Shown here: in pieces, positions 33,037-41,372 of the stretch
Layout: each line of letters starts with the position of its first letter
How positions within the stretch are numbered: the first letter of the stretch is position 1
DNA from: Oscillospiraceae bacterium
GTDB lineage: Bacteria > Bacillota > Clostridia > Oscillospirales > Oscillospiraceae
Assembly: GCA_017938625.1 (NCBI GenBank)
Contig: JAGBBD010000032.1
Location: 1 to 64,000, forward strand
DNA length: 64,000 bases
Direction of reading: 5' to 3'
The notes under the pieces: model-generated
What the model was told of the DNA's origin: nothing
The model's input: only the letters and a program-made list of their open reading frames with translations
The model's database searches: none
Position numbers and translations under genes: made by a program

Positions 33037-33540
33037 ACTCGCAATTTGATCTTAGCGGCATTGTTTGCCGTGTTGACTGCTCTCGGCAGCTGGATCCGCA
33101 TCCCCACGGGGATCTCGGCATTTACGCTGCAGATCTTTTTCTGTGCCATGTCGGCGCTGCTGCTGGGCAGCCGCTGGGGCATGGTGTCCCAGGCGGTGTA
33201 TCTGCTGCTCGGCTTTGTGGGACTGCCTGTGTTTACAACAGGCGGCGGCATCGGTGTGCTGCTGACGCCCACAGGAGGCTTTCTCCTTGCCCTTGTGCCC
33301 ATGGCATGGGTCATCGGCAGGGCGAAAACAAGGCCGTTCCGCGGATGCCTCATGGGGCTTGGAGTATTGTATGCCGTGGGTCTTCCCTATATGCACTTGA
33401 TCGTTACCTGCTATCTGCAAAGACCGTGGAGCCTGTGGCAGACGCTGGTCTACGGAATGCTGGTGTTTTTGCCGTGGGATCTGGTGAAGCTCGCTTTAGC
33501 GGCATTTTTGTGCAAAAAGATCCGCCCAAGAGTATTGTAA
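33028..33540 (+). CDS. bioY: Biotin transporter BioY
   Basis: 170 residues, six membrane helices. BioY signatures are clear: AALFAVLTALGSWIRIPTGISAFTLQIFFCAMSALLLGSRWGMVSQAVYLLLGFVGLPVFTTGGG, then LLTPTGGFLLAL and the C-terminal FLPWDLVKLALAAFL. It is the S component of an ECF biotin importer, or works alone. AAGGTGATGGT precedes the ATG. Linked by divergent promoters to birA. Confidence 0.94.
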   Translation: MKQTRNLILAALFAVLTALGSWIRIPTGISAFTLQIFFCAMSALLLGSRWGMVSQAVYLLLGFVGLPVFTTGGGIGVLLTPTGGFLLALVPMAWVIGRAKTRPFRGCLMGLGVLYAVGLPYMHLIVTCYLQRPWSLWQTLVYGMLVFLPWDLVKLALAAFLCKKIRPRVL

Positions 33541-33578
33541 ATGGAAAAAAAGCCCTTGTCAACATCCCCCGTAGGGGC

Positions 33579-33607
33579 TTGCCCGGAAAAGCACCGTGTG
33601 ATAAAAT
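33579..33607 (+). promoter_or_regulatory. Promoter of the CsoR-type gene
   Basis: TTGCCC (33579-33584), 17-nt spacer, TAAAAT (33602-33607). Just upstream an AAGCCC/GGGCTT hairpin (33550-33580) may end bioY transcription. Confidence 0.5.
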
Positions 33608-33633
33608 GACAAAAACATCCAAAGGAGCGCCAT

Positions 33634-34005
33634 ATGGAACATAGCCACGAACACGATCATGAATATCTCCATGCCCATGGCATTGCCCATTCTCACGACC
33701 ATTCTCACGACCATTCTCACGACCATTCTCACGGTCATCCCCATGTCCATGAGAATCAGAAGGCTGTGCTCAACCGTATGGCGCGGATCATCGGACATAT
33801 GGAATCCGTCAAGCGTATGGTGGAAGACGGCAGAGACTGCTCCGAGGTGCTGGTGCAGATCGCGGCGGTGAAATCCGCCATCAACAATGTGGGCAAGGTG
33901 ATCCTGCAGGATCATATCAAGCACTGCATCGTTGATGCGGTGGAGCATGATGACGACAAGGCCATTGAAGACCTGTGTCAGGCCATGGATAAATTTATGA
34001 AATAA
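33634..34005 (+). CDS. CsoR/FrmR-family metal-sensing repressor with His-rich N-terminus
   Basis: 123 residues. Residues 1-40 are His/Asp/Ser-rich and include four HSHD units from a 12-bp DNA repeat. Residues 41-123 form the CsoR helical core (KAVLNRMARIIGHMESVKRMVEDGRDCSEVLVQIAAVKSAINNVGKVIL). Cys69, His94 and Cys98 have the 25- and 4-residue spacing of the Cu(I) ligands of CsoR. The repressor probably leaves DNA when metal binds; copper is likeliest, and the His tail suggests nickel or another metal as an alternative. No copper ATPase gene is adjacent. AAAGGAG precedes the start. Confidence 0.88.
   Translation: MEHSHEHDHEYLHAHGIAHSHDHSHDHSHDHSHGHPHVHENQKAVLNRMARIIGHMESVKRMVEDGRDCSEVLVQIAAVKSAINNVGKVILQDHIKHCIVDAVEHDDDKAIEDLCQAMDKFMK
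33688..33735 (+). repeat. Four tandem 12-bp units in the CsoR-type gene
   Basis: CATTCTCACGAC repeated at 33688, 33700 and 33712 exactly, with a fourth at 33724 differing in the last two bases. Encodes HSHD units; slippage-prone. Confidence 0.95.
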
Positions 34006-34007
34006 AA

Positions 34008-34038
34008 AAGTTCCGATGCACAGCATCGGAACTTTTTG
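34008..34038. terminator. Bidirectional terminator
   Basis: AAAGTTCCGATG (34008-34019) / CATCGGAACTTT (34024-34035), loop CACA-G, T run. Confidence 0.8.
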
Positions 34039-34040
34039 TT

Positions 34041-35810
34041 TTATTCGTTCTCGAGTGAATACTCGGCGGCATATTCTGCCATCTGCTGAGAAAATTCGGC
34101 GCTTTCGTTCAGATCGCCGGCTTTCAGAGCGCCCAGATACTTGTGGGCTTCCAGCTTGCCCTCGGAGACCTGCAGCAGCTCCACAGCCACGTTGGAGCAG
34201 TGGTCTGCGGTACGGCGATAGGCGGTCAGAATGTCTTCCAGCACAAAGCCGTATTCCACAGTGCACAGACCGTCTCTCAGACGGCGGACATGGTTTGCCT
34301 TGACCTTGCGCACCAGTTCATCCACCACCTGCTCACGAGGCTCGACCTTGTGGGCTTTTTCCAGATCAAAGGAAACATAGGCATCCACCGTGCCGCTGAG
34401 AACATCGCTGACAGCGCGTTCCAGAACGGCGATCTCCTTTTTTGCTTCCTCGGAGAAGGAGATCTTTTTCATATCGATCTCTTCTGCGGCCTTGGCGATG
34501 GACACAGCGTGGTCGGCAATGCGCTCGACATCGGCAACAGATGCCAGCAGGATGTTCAAAACGCGGTTGTCCTTTTCGGACAGATTGCCGGAGGACAGTT
34601 TGATGAGATAGGTATTCAGAGCATCTTCATACTTGTCGGTTTTGTCCTCCAAGGCAAGGATCTGCTTCATCACATCTTTGTTGAAGCCCTTGGTCAGCCC
34701 CATGGCAAGAGACATGGCATCGCGGGAGGCGATCGCCATTTCACCTGCGATCTCATGGGAACGCTGGATGGCAACGGCAGGGGTTGCCAGCAGACGCTCG
34801 TCCAGCAGTACAGGGGTCTCTTCCTGCTTGTCATCGGGCACAGACCAGGTTGCCAGTTTGACCAGAAGCCCATTGAGGGGCAGCAGCACGGCTGTGGCTG
34901 CAATGTTGAAGCAGGTGTGGATCACGGCGATGTTCATGGCAGAGGCTGTGTTGTTCAGGAACTGCCAGGGGAAGAACAGCCCAATGCCGTAGAACAGCAC
35001 CACAAAGATGAGAACACCGACCACGTTGAAATACAGATGCACCATGGCAGTACGGCGGGCGCTCTTGTTGGCACCGATGGCGCCGATGATGGCGGTGATG
35101 CAGGTGCCGATGTTCTGCCCGAGGATCACAGGCAGGGCGCTGCCGAAGGTGACCACACCGGTGGAGCACAGGCTCTGCAGAATACCCACGGAGGCAGAGG
35201 AGGACTGGATCACAGCCGTCAGAACAGCACCCACGGCAATACCCAGCAGGGGATTGGAGAAGGAGACCATCATGTTGGCAAACCATGCCTCTTCCCGCAG
35301 GAACTTCATGGAGCTGCTCATAAGATCCATGCCGGTCATCAGAGCCATAAAGCCGAGCAGGATGTAGCCGATGTTCTTTTTCTGCTCGCTTTTGGTGAAC
35401 ATGAACAGCACCATGCCCACAGCACCCAGCAGGGGAGCCAGCGTCGTGGGCTTGAACAGCTGCACCAGAATGCTGTCACCCTGCAGACCGCTCAGGGACA
35501 GGATCCACGCTGTGATGGTGGTACCCACGTTGGAGCCCATGATGACGCCGACAGCCTGCTTCAGCGTCATGATGCCCGTGTTGACGAAGCCAACGACCAT
35601 GACGGTGGTGGCGGAGGAGGACTGAATCACAGCAGTCACTGCCATACCCAGCAAAAAGCCCTTGGGCACATTGGAACTCATTTTGGCGAGGATGGTCTGC
35701 AGCTTACCGCCTGCCGTCCGCTCCAGAGAGCTGCCCATCACGTCCATGCCGAACAGGAACAGGGCAAGACCGCCCAGCAGAGAGATCACATTCAGAATAT
35801 AAGTTGTCAT
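34041..35810 (-). CDS. Na/phosphate symporter with C-terminal PhoU-like domain
   Basis: 589 residues. The first 310 hold eight or nine helices with two copies of the Na/Pi-cotransporter repeat: TAVIQSSSATTVMVVGFVNTG and TAVIQSSSASVGILQSLCSTG, each with QSSSA. GSNVGTTITAWIL and GQNIGTCITAIIG are the paired second motifs. The last 220 residues are helical and PhoU-like (ERIADHAVSIAKAAEEI, RTADHCSNVAVELLQ). It imports phosphate with sodium. I chose the ATG at 35810, after AAAGGAG. The promoter carries Pho-box-like repeats and phoB/phoR lie directly upstream. Confidence 0.92.
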   Translation of the reverse strand: MTTYILNVISLLGGLALFLFGMDVMGSSLERTAGGKLQTILAKMSSNVPKGFLLGMAVTAVIQSSSATTVMVVGFVNTGIMTLKQAVGVIMGSNVGTTITAWILSLSGLQGDSILVQLFKPTTLAPLLGAVGMVLFMFTKSEQKKNIGYILLGFMALMTGMDLMSSSMKFLREEAWFANMMVSFSNPLLGIAVGAVLTAVIQSSSASVGILQSLCSTGVVTFGSALPVILGQNIGTCITAIIGAIGANKSARRTAMVHLYFNVVGVLIFVVLFYGIGLFFPWQFLNNTASAMNIAVIHTCFNIAATAVLLPLNGLLVKLATWSVPDDKQEETPVLLDERLLATPAVAIQRSHEIAGEMAIASRDAMSLAMGLTKGFNKDVMKQILALEDKTDKYEDALNTYLIKLSSGNLSEKDNRVLNILLASVADVERIADHAVSIAKAAEEIDMKKISFSEEAKKEIAVLERAVSDVLSGTVDAYVSFDLEKAHKVEPREQVVDELVRKVKANHVRRLRDGLCTVEYGFVLEDILTAYRRTADHCSNVAVELLQVSEGKLEAHKYLGALKAGDLNESAEFSQQMAEYAAEYSLENE

Positions 35811-35850
35811 GTCTTTGCATTTCTCCTTTTTACTATTCTTTCCGGACAGT

Positions 35851-35916
35851 ATTATAAAATGCACCAAGCTGTAAAACCATGGAGAATATGCAAAATGTAT
35901 GTAAAATCTATGTAAA
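35851..35916 (-). promoter_or_regulatory. Pho-box-like 11-bp direct repeats and promoter of the Na/Pi symporter
   Basis: On the minus strand TTTACATAGAT (35916-35906), TTTACATACAT (35905-35895) and TTTGCATATTC (35894-35884) follow each other with an 11-bp period. TATAAT lies at 35856-35851 with only a poor -35 (TGGTTT) at 17 nt, as expected for an activated promoter. The repeat resembles the TTNACA PhoP box of Bacillus. Confidence 0.7.
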
Positions 35917-35919
35917 GTC

Positions 35920-35954
35920 AAAGGCTGTCACTCCGTCTCGGAGTGACAGCCTTT
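35920..35954. terminator. Terminator after phoR
   Basis: AAAGGCTGTCACTCCG (35920-35935) and its complement (35939-35954), 16-bp perfect stem with 3-nt loop, weak T run. Confidence 0.65.
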
Positions 35955-35955
35955 G

Positions 35956-37599
35956 TTAAAATGTGACGATCATGGTGGTGCCCTTGCCGGGGGTACTGTG
36001 TACTTCCAGCTTTGCGCCGTGATACTGCACGGCATGCTTGACGATGGAAAGTCCCAGCCCGGTGCCGCCCGATTGCTTGGAGTGGCTCTTGTCCACCCGA
36101 TAAAAACGTTCAAAAATGCGATCGATATGTCCTTCCGGGATGCCGATGCCGGTATCTGCCACGGTCAGAACGGCATGGTCGTTTTCTCTGCAGACCGATA
36201 CATCCACTCTGCCGCCCGGGACGTTATATTTGATGCCATTGTCGCAAAGATTGTAGATGATCTCATACAGCAGTCTGCGCACACCGGTGATGGTGCATGA
36301 CTCTCCATGTACCTGCAGTGCGATCTGCGTACCATGGGCATCGGACAGGGTCTGTGCCACTTCTCGGCAAAGCTGCAGCAGATCCACGTTTTCACTGGGC
36401 ATCGGTGCACCTTCATCCAGCTGGGACAGGCGAATGATATCTTCGATCAGCGCCAACAGTCTTGCGGCTTCCTTGCGGATATTTCCCACAAAGCGGGCAG
36501 TGTCCTCCTGCCGAACCAGTCCGTTTTCCAGAAGCTCTGCGCTGCCCATAATGGACTGCAGCGGTGTTTTCAGTTCATGAGATACATTGGCGGAAAACTC
36601 CCGGCGGGTCTGCTCGGCGCGCAGAGATTGGGTGATATCGAAAGCCAGCAATACTGCGCCAAGCACCTCACCATCTGACTCGATGCGGCTGAGATCAAAT
36701 TGATAATCCCTGCCGCAGCGCTGTGCCCGTGCCATGCCGTGACCGTGGTCAAGGGCGGCATTGACGGCGCTGCGCAGGTCGGCACTGCGCTCTATGGAGA
36801 AAAAGCTCCTGCCTACGCAGGCATTGCCTGCATCAAACAGCCGTCCGGCGGTGGGGTTGATGCTCAGAATGGTACAGTCGCGGTCAAGCAGCACAAGACC
36901 TTCCTGCATATTGGTGGTGATCTGCTCAAATTCGTTGGCTTTCTGCCGCAGGGTCTGCACCTGCCGGTCGATCTGCAGACGCTGCTGATTGATGCGCCGC
37001 AGCAGAGGCGCGACCTCATCGTAGGCTTCGTTTTGCAGCGGATGCTCCAGATCCAGACGGTTCAGAGGCTCCACGATGGCTTTTGCCATCCTGCCTGCCA
37101 AAAAGGCGGACAGGGCAATGGCGATCAGCGCCACTATGATGATCGGCTGAAGCATCCCCAGTACCAGTGCACCCACAGAAGCCTGGGTGGAGGAAATACG
37201 CAGAACAGAACCATCAGAAAGCTTTTTCGCCTCATAAAAGGTTTTGCCGGTCAAGGTGGCAGAGTAGCGCTCGCTGCTGCCGCTGCCGGTCTCCAGAGCC
37301 TGGCGGATCTCCTCACGGTCAGCGTGATTCTCCATTTGCTCTGCCTCTGCACGAGTGTCAAAGAGCACCGTGCCGTTGGCTGCGACCCATGTGATGCGGA
37401 AGCGGTCTGCTTCCACATTTTCCAAAAAAGCGTTGCCATACTGCTCTGTGGCGGTGACGGCAAGGCTCAGCTCATCTTTCAGCTGCGCCACCTGTACCCC
37501 GGTAAAATGACGGTACATGACACCCATGATAATGGCAAGGCTCAGCAGCAAGACCATGGCTGCCACGAAGACTGTGGAGCGGAAGATCTTACTTGTCAT
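35956..37599 (-). CDS. phoR: Sensor histidine kinase, PhoR-type
   Basis: 547 residues: N-terminal helix (about 7-28), extracytoplasmic sensor domain, second helix (about 150-173), HAMP-like segment, PAS domain (LVLLDRDCTILSINPTAGRLF), the H-box FSANVSHELKTPLQSIMGSAELL, N-box YEIIYNLCDNGIKYN, and G-boxes VADTGIGIPEGH and SGGTGLGLSIVKHAV. The start at 37599 overlaps the response regulator stop by 11 bp and has GGAGG before it. Its location next to a phosphate symporter supports phosphate starvation sensing. Confidence 0.9.
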   Translation of the reverse strand: MTSKIFRSTVFVAAMVLLLSLAIIMGVMYRHFTGVQVAQLKDELSLAVTATEQYGNAFLENVEADRFRITWVAANGTVLFDTRAEAEQMENHADREEIRQALETGSGSSERYSATLTGKTFYEAKKLSDGSVLRISSTQASVGALVLGMLQPIIIVALIAIALSAFLAGRMAKAIVEPLNRLDLEHPLQNEAYDEVAPLLRRINQQRLQIDRQVQTLRQKANEFEQITTNMQEGLVLLDRDCTILSINPTAGRLFDAGNACVGRSFFSIERSADLRSAVNAALDHGHGMARAQRCGRDYQFDLSRIESDGEVLGAVLLAFDITQSLRAEQTRREFSANVSHELKTPLQSIMGSAELLENGLVRQEDTARFVGNIRKEAARLLALIEDIIRLSQLDEGAPMPSENVDLLQLCREVAQTLSDAHGTQIALQVHGESCTITGVRRLLYEIIYNLCDNGIKYNVPGGRVDVSVCRENDHAVLTVADTGIGIPEGHIDRIFERFYRVDKSHSKQSGGTGLGLSIVKHAVQYHGAKLEVHSTPGKGTTMIVTF

Positions 37600-38266
37600 G
37601 TCCTGCCTCCAGTCGGTAACCCACATTGCGCACGGTCTCGATTTTATGTCCGTATGTACCAAGCTTTTGCCGCAGGGTGCGGATATGCATATCCACCGTG
37701 CGCGTTTCGCCCAGGTAATCTGTTTTCCAGATGGTGGTCAGCAGCTGCTCTCTGGTAAATGCTGTGCCGGGCTGAGAGAGGAACAGCCGCAGCAGTTCAT
37801 ATTCCTTGTGGGTCAGATCAAGTCTTACACCATCGGCTGTGACTGTGTGTCCGACGGGATCCAGCACCAGCCCTTCCAACTGCAGCACGGCAGCCGCGGC
37901 AGGCTTGCAGCGGCGCAGCACTGCCTTGACCCGGGACACCATCTCCAGCATGCTGAAGGGCTTGACCAGATAGTCGTCCGCACCAAGCTCCAATCCCTGA
38001 ATGCGGTCATACTCTGCGCCTTTGGCAGTTGCCATGATCACGGGAATGTGACTGAAGGCTTCCGTGGCTTTCATTTTGCGCAAAAGCGCAATGCCATCTG
38101 TGCCGGGAAGCATCACATCGAGCAAAACCAATTCCGGCACTTCGCTCTGCAGCGCTTCCCAGAATGTACTGCCGTCTTCAAATCCACGGGCTTCAAAGCC
38201 GGTGGAGGCGAGGGTATATAATTCAATGTCACGGATGCTGGCATCATCTTCCACACACCAGATCAT
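37589..38266 (-). CDS. phoB: Response regulator, PhoB/PhoP-type
   Basis: 225 residues. Receiver domain with acidic pair ED at residues 6-7, phosphorylation Asp in LVLLDVMLPGTDGI, and the conserved Lys in DDYLVKPFS; then an OmpR-type winged helix (LDLTHKEYELLRLFLSQPGTAFTREQLL ... RTVDMHIRTLRQKLG ... VRNVGYRL). It should bind the 11-bp repeats found before the Na/Pi symporter (inference). Translationally coupled to phoR. Confidence 0.9.
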   Translation of the reverse strand: MIWCVEDDASIRDIELYTLASTGFEARGFEDGSTFWEALQSEVPELVLLDVMLPGTDGIALLRKMKATEAFSHIPVIMATAKGAEYDRIQGLELGADDYLVKPFSMLEMVSRVKAVLRRCKPAAAAVLQLEGLVLDPVGHTVTADGVRLDLTHKEYELLRLFLSQPGTAFTREQLLTTIWKTDYLGETRTVDMHIRTLRQKLGTYGHKIETVRNVGYRLEAGHDK

Positions 38267-38342
38267 AGGACACCTCCTGTTATGTTGCTGTTTCCAACAT
38301 ACTTTGACTTTGCCAAAATGTCAAGGAAAGGTTTTTGCACGA

Positions 38343-38618
38343 TCATGCCTGCAGGATCTCCAATATGATCCTTGCCCCAAGGCGGAAACCGTCGCAGAAT
38401 GCCTGTTCTGTTTCCTGTGCGGCGCAGTCTGCCTGCCCTTCCAGCACGACATCCAATTCCGGGGGCAGCTTGGAATCCAGCTGTTCCAGCACATGAGAAA
38501 AATGCTCATATTTTTGCAAAGTCGCCTGTCGAAGCTCCCGATATTCCGGGGTATTGACACAAAGCTGATCCAGCGGCGCAATGTTGCCGTAAAAAAGGTC
38601 TTGTAAGATAAAATTCAT
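38343..38618 (-). CDS. Small protein, DUF6809-like
   Basis: 91 residues: MNFILQDLFYGNIAPLDQLCVNTPEYRELRQATLQKYEHFSHVLEQL ... TEQAFCDGFRLGARIILEIL. The beginning (L..L(Y/F)xGNIxP) and the closing F..GFRLGxx(I/L)(L/M)xE(I/V) fit a family of small clostridial proteins annotated DUF6809, often near plasmid-like or mobile regulators. Function unknown. AGGAGGGG precedes the ATG at 38618. Divergent from the ribbon-helix-helix gene. Confidence 0.65.
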   Translation of the reverse strand: MNFILQDLFYGNIAPLDQLCVNTPEYRELRQATLQKYEHFSHVLEQLDSKLPPELDVVLEGQADCAAQETEQAFCDGFRLGARIILEILQA

Positions 38619-38636
38619 GATATCCCCTCCTGTCAT

Positions 38637-38694
38637 TTATAACATAAATTATAACATATACTAATTGGAATTGTAAACATAAAATATGTTATAA
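38637..38694. promoter_or_regulatory. Three copies of a decamer between divergent genes
   Basis: TTATAACATA at 38637-38646 and 38649-38658, and its inverse TATGTTATAA at 38685-38694. The last overlaps the likely -10 of the ribbon-helix-helix gene; an autoregulatory operator is likely. Confidence 0.5.
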
Positions 38695-38707
38695 AGGAGG
38701 GGTTGAG

Positions 38708-38896
38708 ATGGAGGAAAAAACTTTAGTCATTCGTCCAAAGGGGGATGACGGATATCGTACGTTCTCAGTCAGGGTAAAAAGAGAAATCGTGGAGAAAATA
38801 GAAACAATAGCGAAACAGACGGGTCGGACAAGGAATGAATTGATCGGTATTTTTTTGAATTATGCTGCCGACCATTGTGAAGTGGAAAACAAATAA
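38708..38896 (+). CDS. Ribbon-helix-helix (CopG/Arc-type) DNA-binding protein
   Basis: 62 residues. YRTFSVRVKREIVEKIETIAKQTGRTRNELIGIFLNYAADH is a short beta strand followed by two helices, the CopG/Arc layout. AAAGGAGG precedes the ATG. It probably binds the repeated decamers in its own promoter and thereby also the divergent DUF6809-like gene. Confidence 0.75.
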   Translation: MEEKTLVIRPKGDDGYRTFSVRVKREIVEKIETIAKQTGRTRNELIGIFLNYAADHCEVENK

Positions 38897-39151
38897 TGGA
38901 TAGTGTTTGCTTCGTTCCTTTTGCTGTGCGGCAAAAGGAACCAAAAGCGCAGTTAAGGAGGGACCCTTCCGATGGGTCCCTCCTTAACAATCCACCCCCA
39001 CATACGGCCAAGAGGGGATCTGCGGATCCCCTCTTGGATCTCCCCTAAGGCGCATACAAGTGAGCAACCGCGCAAAGCGCGGCTCTTGGCGACTCGCAGG
39101 AGCGAAGCGTCATGGCGATCTCAAGGCAGGATCACAGCCTGCAGCAAAAAG
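38897..39151. other. Intergenic region with two perfect hairpins
   Basis: No gene is visible. GTTAAGGAGGGACCC (38952-38966) pairs with 38974-38988, and CCAAGAGGGGATC (39008-39020) pairs with 39025-39037. Neither has a T run. Also an inverted AAAAGGAACC / GGTTCCTTTT-like pair around 38915-38943. Confidence 0.7.
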
Positions 39152-39185
39152 AAGCCCTTCGGAGCGATGCTCCGAAGGGCTTTTG
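39152..39185. terminator. Terminator of the CODH/ACS operon
   Basis: AAGCCCTTCGGAGC (39152-39165) and complement (39169-39182), loop GAT; on the minus strand followed by TTCTTTTT, just after the acsB stop. Confidence 0.8.
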
Positions 39186-39192
39186 TATGTTC

Positions 39193-41352
39193 TTACATAT
39201 CGAAGGGTTCCAGACCCAGGACGGGGTGACCGACCTCGGACAGGAAGGTCAGCAGTTCTTCGGGATCGCCGCTGCCGCAGGAGTTCTCGTCTGCGATCAT
39301 GTCGCAGAAGTTCTCGATGCCGTACAGCTCCTTGGCGGTCTCGTTGACCTTGTCCTTGACCTGCTCCTTCAGTTCGCTGGGCAGCCAGACCAGTCTTGCC
39401 AGACCGCCTTCGGCCTTCAGGAACTTCTTGGAAGCGATGAAGTGCTTGCCGTGGCCCATGAAGCCGGGAGTCTGAACACCGCCGCCGGTCATGGATGCCA
39501 TCTCGGAGAAGGTCATGCCCAGAGGAGTCATGCCTGCGAACTCACGGCAGGTGATGACAACGCCCATGGAGCAGGGCTCCACGCCGCAGATACACTCGAA
39601 GCAGCCGCAGGAGGTCATGGGATCCTCGAACAGGGAGTACAGAGTAACGTGCTCCAGAGCACCGTGAGACAGGTCGCACAGGACTTCGTCGATGTCCTCG
39701 TAACGGCCGACACGCTCGTCCAAGCAGCGTTCCTTGGTGACCACCTGGCAGGGACCGTTGGGATCCAGCTCGTAGGTAGCCTTGGCGTCCAGCCAGGAAA
39801 CAGCGCCGCACAGACCCAGACGCTCGGGGGTAACGATACAGACATGGCTGGGGGAGAAGGCCTGGCACATGATGCAGGAATAGAAGACAGGCACGGACTC
39901 GTCAGTCATGGACTTCAGACGCTCGTCACGGGCATCGAAGACCTTGTTGGCGCCCTTGCGCAGCTCGTTGTTCTTCTCTTCGCCCACCACGATCTTGACC
40001 TGGCACTTGTCCACAACAGCCTCGAACTCGGACTTGATCTTGGCATACAGGATCTCACCGATGTGCTTGAAGCGGAAGCCTGCGTCAAAGGCAGCCTTGG
40101 AGATACGGATACGGATCATGTCGCGCTGACCGGTGTGCATGACACCTTCTGCGCAGTTGAGGAATGCATGGATCTTACGTTCCATAACAGGCTCGAAGTC
40201 GGGCTGCATAGCCTTGCCGGCGACTTCGATGGTGTAGGACAAAGATGCCATGGAGCCGACTTCCAGTTCGTCCAGCTCGGGGCCGACGACTTCGATCTTG
40301 TGGTCTTCCACATCGGCGGCTTCCTTGGTCTGGACCAGCTCGAAGCAGTCCACCTTGGCGCCGTAGATGTCCACCTGCATGTCAGCCTTACGGATGACTT
40401 CGCCTTCGAAGGCGGAGGAGTAAGCCACGGGGATGTCGATCTTGGTGATCTTCAGCTTGATGCCGCGGGCCTCCAGAGAGGTGTCGATCCAGTCATTGTA
40501 ATCATCATAGATGATCAGAGACTTGGGCACAGCCCACATATCGTCATGGTCGTTGGTGATGACGGGGAAGCCCAGCTTGATGGCGCCGGCGCCGCAGGCG
40601 ACGGTGATATCATTGACAGGCTTGAAAGCGTTGACGAACGCATTGATGCGGTCGAAGGTGTAGCGATGGAAGCCGTCGCAGTCGCCGGGCTGGATGTTGC
40701 CGAAGATCATAGCGGCACGGACGACCAGAGAGATGACGTGGCCGACAGCCCAGATGTCCTGGCCGACGGGAACGACACGGACGGGGAAGCCCATGGACAG
40801 GCCTGCTTCGTAAGCCTGGTCGATGATGCCGCCGATCAGGAAGACGAAGATACCGCGGGACTGATAGCCCTTAATGAGAGCGGCAGCCTCTTCGGTGGTG
40901 GGAGCGGGCCCAATGATGACAACGAAGCCGGGGATATCACCGGTGACCAGAGGAACGCCCAGTTCACGCACTTCGGCGTCGGTCATGTGGCCCCAGTACT
41001 TACGGTCGGGGGAGCCTGCTTCGCCGTAGGGAGCGGGATCGCGGGCATACTTGCAGGCCTCGATCATCTCAGCGGCGATGGCAGTGCCGACACCGGACTG
41101 GAAGATGGAATTGGTGCGGGGCTCGCGGAGCATCATGGCCTTCACATCGGCCAGAGCTTCCTGCAGTTCACCAACGGTGGTGACCTTCTTGCCGATGTAG
41201 GCATAGATGCAGGAGAGGAAGTAAGCGGTGCTGGGCATGACCATAGGAGCGGAGGTGCCCAGTTCGGCAGCTAATTTATTGACTTCTGCCTCGGCTTTGG
41301 CGAACATCTCGTCAGAGCCGCAGAAAACTCGATCAAACAAGTGTCTAGCCAT
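39193..41352 (-). CDS. acsB: Acetyl-CoA synthase, CODH/ACS beta/alpha subunit AcsB
   Basis: 719 residues, the usual bacterial length. The C-terminal cluster A domain contains YSCIMCQAFSPSHVCIVTPERLGLCGAVSWLDAKATYELDP and GCFECICGVEPCSMGVVITCREFAGMTPLGMTFSEMASMTGGGVQTPGFMGHGKHF, which supply the Ni-Ni-[4Fe4S] cysteines. It joins CO, a methyl group and CoA into acetyl-CoA, or runs the reverse. The ATG at 41352 has AAAGGA at a good distance. It lies 20 bp behind cooC. The corrinoid protein genes acsC and acsD are not in this window. Confidence 0.96.
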   Translation of the reverse strand: MARHLFDRVFCGSDEMFAKAEAEVNKLAAELGTSAPMVMPSTAYFLSCIYAYIGKKVTTVGELQEALADVKAMMLREPRTNSIFQSGVGTAIAAEMIEACKYARDPAPYGEAGSPDRKYWGHMTDAEVRELGVPLVTGDIPGFVVIIGPAPTTEEAAALIKGYQSRGIFVFLIGGIIDQAYEAGLSMGFPVRVVPVGQDIWAVGHVISLVVRAAMIFGNIQPGDCDGFHRYTFDRINAFVNAFKPVNDITVACGAGAIKLGFPVITNDHDDMWAVPKSLIIYDDYNDWIDTSLEARGIKLKITKIDIPVAYSSAFEGEVIRKADMQVDIYGAKVDCFELVQTKEAADVEDHKIEVVGPELDELEVGSMASLSYTIEVAGKAMQPDFEPVMERKIHAFLNCAEGVMHTGQRDMIRIRISKAAFDAGFRFKHIGEILYAKIKSEFEAVVDKCQVKIVVGEEKNNELRKGANKVFDARDERLKSMTDESVPVFYSCIMCQAFSPSHVCIVTPERLGLCGAVSWLDAKATYELDPNGPCQVVTKERCLDERVGRYEDIDEVLCDLSHGALEHVTLYSLFEDPMTSCGCFECICGVEPCSMGVVITCREFAGMTPLGMTFSEMASMTGGGVQTPGFMGHGKHFIASKKFLKAEGGLARLVWLPSELKEQVKDKVNETAKELYGIENFCDMIADENSCGSGDPEELLTFLSEVGHPVLGLEPFDM

Positions 41353-41372
41353 TTGATTCATTCCTTTCAATA

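Noticed and set aside
39112..41274. Open reading frame of 720 codons opposite acsB
   Set aside because: Mirror of acsB, Gly/Asp/His-rich with no domain and no start signals; similar mirrors lie opposite cooS and the EF-G-like gene.
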